A DNA stretch of 64,000 nt from the NCBI RefSeq assembly GCF_000003815.2, contig NC_049990.1, forward strand, positions 15,611,925 to 15,675,924, written 5' to 3'. The position numbers were made by a program, and so were the translations under genes. The first letter of the stretch is position 1; the number at the start of each line of letters is the position of its first letter. The notes below the pieces were generated by a model. That model worked only from the letters and a program-made list of their open reading frames with translations. It was not told the DNA's origin and did no database searches. Source of the DNA: Branchiostoma floridae (lineage: Eukaryota > Chordata > Leptocardii > Amphioxiformes > Branchiostomatidae). Positions 47,401 to 53,400 of the stretch are shown here, in pieces.

Positions 47401-50400
47401 GCTATCGACTGTCGTTTCTTTAGAGCTAAGAATACACTGATGCAGGTGAACAACATGATAATGGCCAGAAAAACGAGAATAGTAGCAAAGAGACCATAGT
47501 AAGCACGGTGATAAAACTTTGCACAGTTTGGTGCAGGCATATCTATACAGTTCCAACCCATAATGGGTGATAACACTAACAGGGACAGTACAAGCCATGA
47601 AGACACAATAGCTATCACTGCATTACGTTCTGCATTGTGAGCATGGGTCCGGAAGAATATGGGATGTCTTACAGCAACATAGGAGTTTACAGACACTAAA
47701 GCCAGAGCGGCGGCAGACATTACCTGACTATACTGAAGTAATGTCCTACTGACCATTCTGTTGTCTGGTTTGGTCAACTCCATGAGATCTACAGCTTGAT
47801 ACACAAGTCCGAAACCTGCTAGTAGGTCGGATAGAGCCAGATTAGCCATGAAGAAGTAGTGCGCCTTGTGCAGTCCTCTTGTTCTGATGATTCCCCACAG
47901 TACTGCAGCATTCAGGATGAGGATGGCAAGTCCTGATAGCCAATAGATGACGATTAGCCCCAATTCGAACGCCATGATGTTCTTTCTTGTAGATGGGCAG
48001 GCTTATTTGGCTAGGACGTCGGTTGAGACTCTGACTCTTGTATTTCAAGACCACAGAACACGAGAGCTAATGTACTTGTCTTGCTTGCTTACTTTCTCGT
48101 GTCCAGTCCTTCCTAACTGTCTCCAGTCTTGGCGGCTACCGATGAATCTCTGTCCCTCACTGCCTAGATCGTATTAATGTCTACCTTGAGGTAAGTGCCC
48201 AGTCTATGTTGTCGGCGGTCTCCCTATTGTAGCTTCAATGTCTGGGAGTCCAGAGCACCGCTGTGGTCAGCCACAATTTCAGCTACGAGTCACCAGTCAT
48301 CAGTCCTGATTTTTCCAGTGTTGTTACCAAACACGGACAGAATGGTCCGGTTGCAGACTGACAGTCTTTGTTGAAAGGTTTGATTTCTGAGCTGCTGACA
48401 CCGAAGTTGTCGATGGTGGTCGGATGAAAGAAGGGGATAGAATGTAGTTGCACCTTACAGACAATGCTCCCAATTCTATGTGAGCGAGGAATGCATTAGG
48501 CCAGATTGACTTAATTCTATGGATGACATCAGCATGTTCATTTTTGCCTGTTAAAAAAAAGAGAAAATGTGGCCACAGGTGACCCACTACCAGAATTTTG
48601 TGCTTGTCAGAAGATCTGCTCTCCAGGGTAAGGGGGCACATGGTCAGGGCAATTGGGGCCACAGCACCCTTGTTCCTTTTTTTAAACAAGAATGGCAATT
48701 AAAACATTATGGTAATAATTGTCTCTTGAAGTCTTAATAGAGGTGGACATAAGAAACCCAGCCTGGGAATGAATGGAAAATCACCGGATGTTTAGTCCTG
48801 TGGCTTAGCAGCATTGCTGTTTTACTGGATTTATTTCATTTGCCCATGCTCATTAGTTTTGGGGTCTACAGAGGATGTCATCCATAAAATGAAGTCAATG
48901 TGGCCTTCTGCTCTACACTCATTCTTTGGTGATTGGTAGCCTTATTGGCTCCTACCAGCAGCTCATTACTTACCATCTTGAAAAGGAAAAAATATTTCAA
49001 GTACTTTGAATCATCTTTGATAAGCTGCAGAAATAAGCTTAGCCTACTGAAATTGGGTCGCTCTTTGTTGCTGATTCTCCGACTGGTTTGCCTGAGTGAT
49101 GCAGGCTAGAATGATACCAGTAATTGAAATTCGGATTTTGAATAAATAAAAATGATTGTGGTGCACCACAAATTAACAGCAGCCATTTCCATTGAAGTAA
49201 GTGACTATAGTCACATGGTATCATTCAACTTTAAACTATCGTGATCACTCCATTTTCTCCTTACAGCAAAATCAAATGACCACAAAATTAATAGGCATTT
49301 ACAGCTTTCTTATTTTCTCTACTGTGTATTTGTTCATGGTGTTTATTATAAGAAATTAATGTCCCAGATTCCTCAGTGACATTTAGAACCATTATTTTCC
49401 GTTTGTTACACCTGTCACAGTCTATGAGCTTCGATGCAACCGGCGACCATACTTGTTGTTTGTCAGAAGGTCGTTGAAGTGAAAATCACCAGGGACTGTA
49501 TTGCTCAACTGAAATTCAACTGCTATGTCATTGGACAGGACTAGGGGGGCCTGTGAATATCAGCCAATCCCATAATGTTTAACAGAACACTAGGTACATG
49601 TATATTACTGCTAAAGCAGGGTTCTAATTATTTCTGGGTCAACTTGTACTGGACTAGGTGTAGATGACAAAAGAAATCTTGCACCAAAAGAAAATTACTT
49701 GCACTACTAAAACAAGCAAAAATTGTATCTCCTGGACCAGGACCTCTTCTGATGTTTTAAACATGAAGACCAAAATTGTTAACTGTAAATTGGGACGTTT
49801 GTATTTCGTTTTAGTTAACTGCACTAACAACGTTGTGCGTTGTCTTGCCCCGCCCACCAGGGACGTCCGATGATGATGATGATGATGAACAACCTCAGAA
49901 ATGAATGAAATGAATCTAAACTTACTTTGTTTGGTTTGGGGTCATTTTCTTTTTACCTTTACTTAATAGTTTCTTTGAAAGATAACTTTCCTGGTGTGTG
50001 CGTGTGAGCTATAATTTCTAATGGTGGTAAGTAGGCAGTAATTAGCAATATTGTGTTCACTCCAATATTGTCATTTAAACTATGCACTGCAGGAGGCAGA
50101 CAGAATAGCTGATCAATGGTTTGTATCTTGCTAATTGGCAGTCTGTCTTTTTAGTACCAGCAACGCAAGCCACCATCGTTAAGTCTAGGAATGTGTAAAA
50201 CTGTATGGACTTTGATTTGTCATTCATATTGTTTATGAAGCTGGTAGAATAAGCTTATCATAGGGCCATTCATTGTTGATTTGGAGTCTGTTTTTGGTTA
50301 CCACTTAAAATGCAATGAAGAAATTTAGAAATAAACACTTTTCTCAGGAAATCCTGTCAAAAGCCTTTAAGAAAACAGTCTGGTAGAAGTAAAACAAAAT

Positions 50401-53400
50401 GGTCCTAAGGGATCTAGCATACATCCTCATAATTCCACCAGGTGTCATTTTACCGCCACCTCAAAAAACGTTGTTATAGAGGCCTTCTCAAGATTGTCTT
50501 CAACACCTACAAATATCTGAATTGTATTACATTTAAGATATCTAACATTTTGTGTTCAAAACAATCTTGGGAAGACCTCTATACTAATGTTTTTTTGAGG
50601 TGGCGGTATAATGACACCCGGTGGAATTATGATAGTTGATGTTATATGTGATATATTACACAGTCTGCTGCATATTGTGATAGGTAGCCTATACACAACA
50701 AAGACTGATGTTTTGCTGAAGGGCGGTTCTACTGGCAATATAGATACAGATACTGAATATACACCTCATTTTGGACGTCTAGTCTGCAGTATATGATACG
50801 CAAAGAGTCATTGTCTGAGATGAAGACTGTAGTGAAAATGTTGAAACAGTTAAAAAAAAGCAAAACTTGTACCAGTTTAGCTCACTAAAGAGCTAGTCTT
50901 CCACAGTGACTGGTCATGGCAGTGAAGACAGACGTTACATACAGTATCTACAGGTTCCATGTACTGGGAAATTGCAGTTAGCTCTTTTTCACGAGCATCA
51001 TGAACAGCAGACAATAAAATAATATCTGATCATAAGGACTGCAACCCTTTCAAGTAGTGTGTGTATGTTGGGTGAGTTATACCACTGGGATTCGAACCCC
51101 AAACCTCTTGGTTCAGGGTCCTAACCATAAGACTAAGAATGCTACCGTTTGTAAATTTCATCAAACAATAAGTAAAACTGACCTCTCTCCATGCCACTCT
51201 TTCTAGAATCTTGTTCTCGATGTGCTGTAAGTGCTATGAGGGAAGGACACATTCAATATTCAAGTCAGTATTTATCAGAAGAAATCTGAATTGTTGAAGC
51301 TTTTTTCCCTTTTCTGCGTCTTAAACATCTGCTATTTCATGCAAACAAAGTTCACAATTTCTTATGTCCTATAATCATACAAAGATACATGTACATTCAA
51401 TTTGTATCTTCCTTCTTATGACATTAAATCTCCTTAAATTATTTTTAAATTTAGGATGTTTTAAACACTCAAAAATATGGCGTATTAACATCAACAACAG
51501 CTCTCAGGACGATACCCGATGAAAAGTTTCCAAATTGTCTTATCAAAGTTTTGTATTGAGTGACTTTCAGTGAGTACATTATTTTCTCGAATAAAGCAAC
51601 TATGCAGTTTTAAACCCTTTCAAAATTGAAAATATGCTGCAAGTTGTTGTCAAAGTTGGGGTGAGTACTTTACATGAGGTTATTGCATGATAAATGGGAA
51701 AAGGGCCTCAAAAAGAGAAAGGTGGTGCTTCTTAGAAAGGATACAAAACTATATGCACGTTTGTTTTTCTGTACAACATGAACATTTTTTTTAAAACCGA
51801 CAGTAACGCATAAGTTTCTAGAAACAATGACAGTGAGGGTTCATGCAAAATTACTTGGGGAAAAGAGAGGAAATCATGTGATAAATTTGAAGTAATCTAC
51901 GGGTAGTTCAAAACGTGTTCAAGATTGGTGAAGGGGTGCATACTTTTATTCAAGTTTTTCTATTTTACTTCTCAGTCCCATAGATTTTTTTGAGACCTGC
52001 CCAAAATCAGGGGTGCAGACTTAAATGCAGTAAATCATATCCATATACTAGATACCCTGACCAATCAAATCCCTTCTAACATCCCCCTGACCAATACAAC
52101 AGCTTGTAACATCTGTGGGCTGACCTTGATGACTTCCTTGGTGAGTTTGGGCTCCGCGAGGATGAACGTCTCCAGCACCTTGAAGAAATCGTACGCCTTC
52201 AGCTCAAACACGTCCAGTATCCACGGAAACGACGTGTTGGTGTCAGTGGTAGCCATAGTGTACAACATGGGGGTCCCTGAAATGAAATATGTGTTGATGC
52301 TAGCAGACTTGAGATCATGTTGTGAGGTCATGGGTTAGAATTCAGACATTCCTGGTTAGATGTTATGTCCGTAAGGTTTCATCACTGGCACTTTGACTTT
52401 CTTTAAAGTTGTTTTCCCATTGATAAATGAGGCATTTAAGATTGATAGCTAGGTATGAAAGAATTCTGAATATGTAGGCCTTGTCTTGTGTTCTCTGACG
52501 CAAAATCGAGACTATAGGCAATTCTCCGTGACTAAGATGTGCTGTCAGACACCAAAAATCTGGAGGTACGTAGTACTACTCTACCTTTAAAACAGTTACT
52601 GTTGGAAGAAAATTGCTAGTAACTGTATACATACGTGACTGATGAACCTCTTCAACGATACAGATAATCAATTTAGTAGATATCCATATGTGCGAGCGTA
52701 CATATTATATACTTTAAGTGCGATCATTAAGGCACATGAGAAACAAAGTTGCATTGCTGAGATATGTGCTGTATTTTCTGTTAAAAAATCATACAGATAA
52801 GTCTTGTCACTAGTAGGAAGGCGGTGTAAACTCTAAGTTTGTACTTACAACTGACTCCGTATGTCGTCATAATGACCTCCACAGAACAGGCCAGCAGAGA
52901 GCGATGGAATGTGTCTTTGTTCAGCAGGTTACTGCAAACAAGAGGTTAAAACTTATATATGATGAGAACTAAGAGCTCTAATAACTTGAAAACATGAAAA
53001 ACGTTAATTTGTGTAATTTGACATAATTATACTTGAGGTACATAAGATTCCTGTTATAGCAGCTGTTAGGGACCTGACGTTATTTATTGGGGGGAGGGGG
53101 CTGGTGCAAAATAGGTCTGGTAAAAAATTTTTCAATGGCCCCCCCCCTGCCCCCAAAAATTTTTCAATGGCCCCCCCCTCGCCCCAAAAAATTTTTCAAT
53201 GGCCCCCCCCCCCTCCAATTTTTCCTTACCTTTTCCATTACACACAGTTACGCACGGTTATAAGACTTACCTTGTCTGATATCACTTCTCCAATCTACGT
53301 GAAAAAAAGTCTCTGGTAACGTTTAATACGCAAGATCACGAAACTGAACGTTTCCGCCAGACCGACGGCTAGCTGTTAAAGGCCGTCCAGGGATCGGAGG

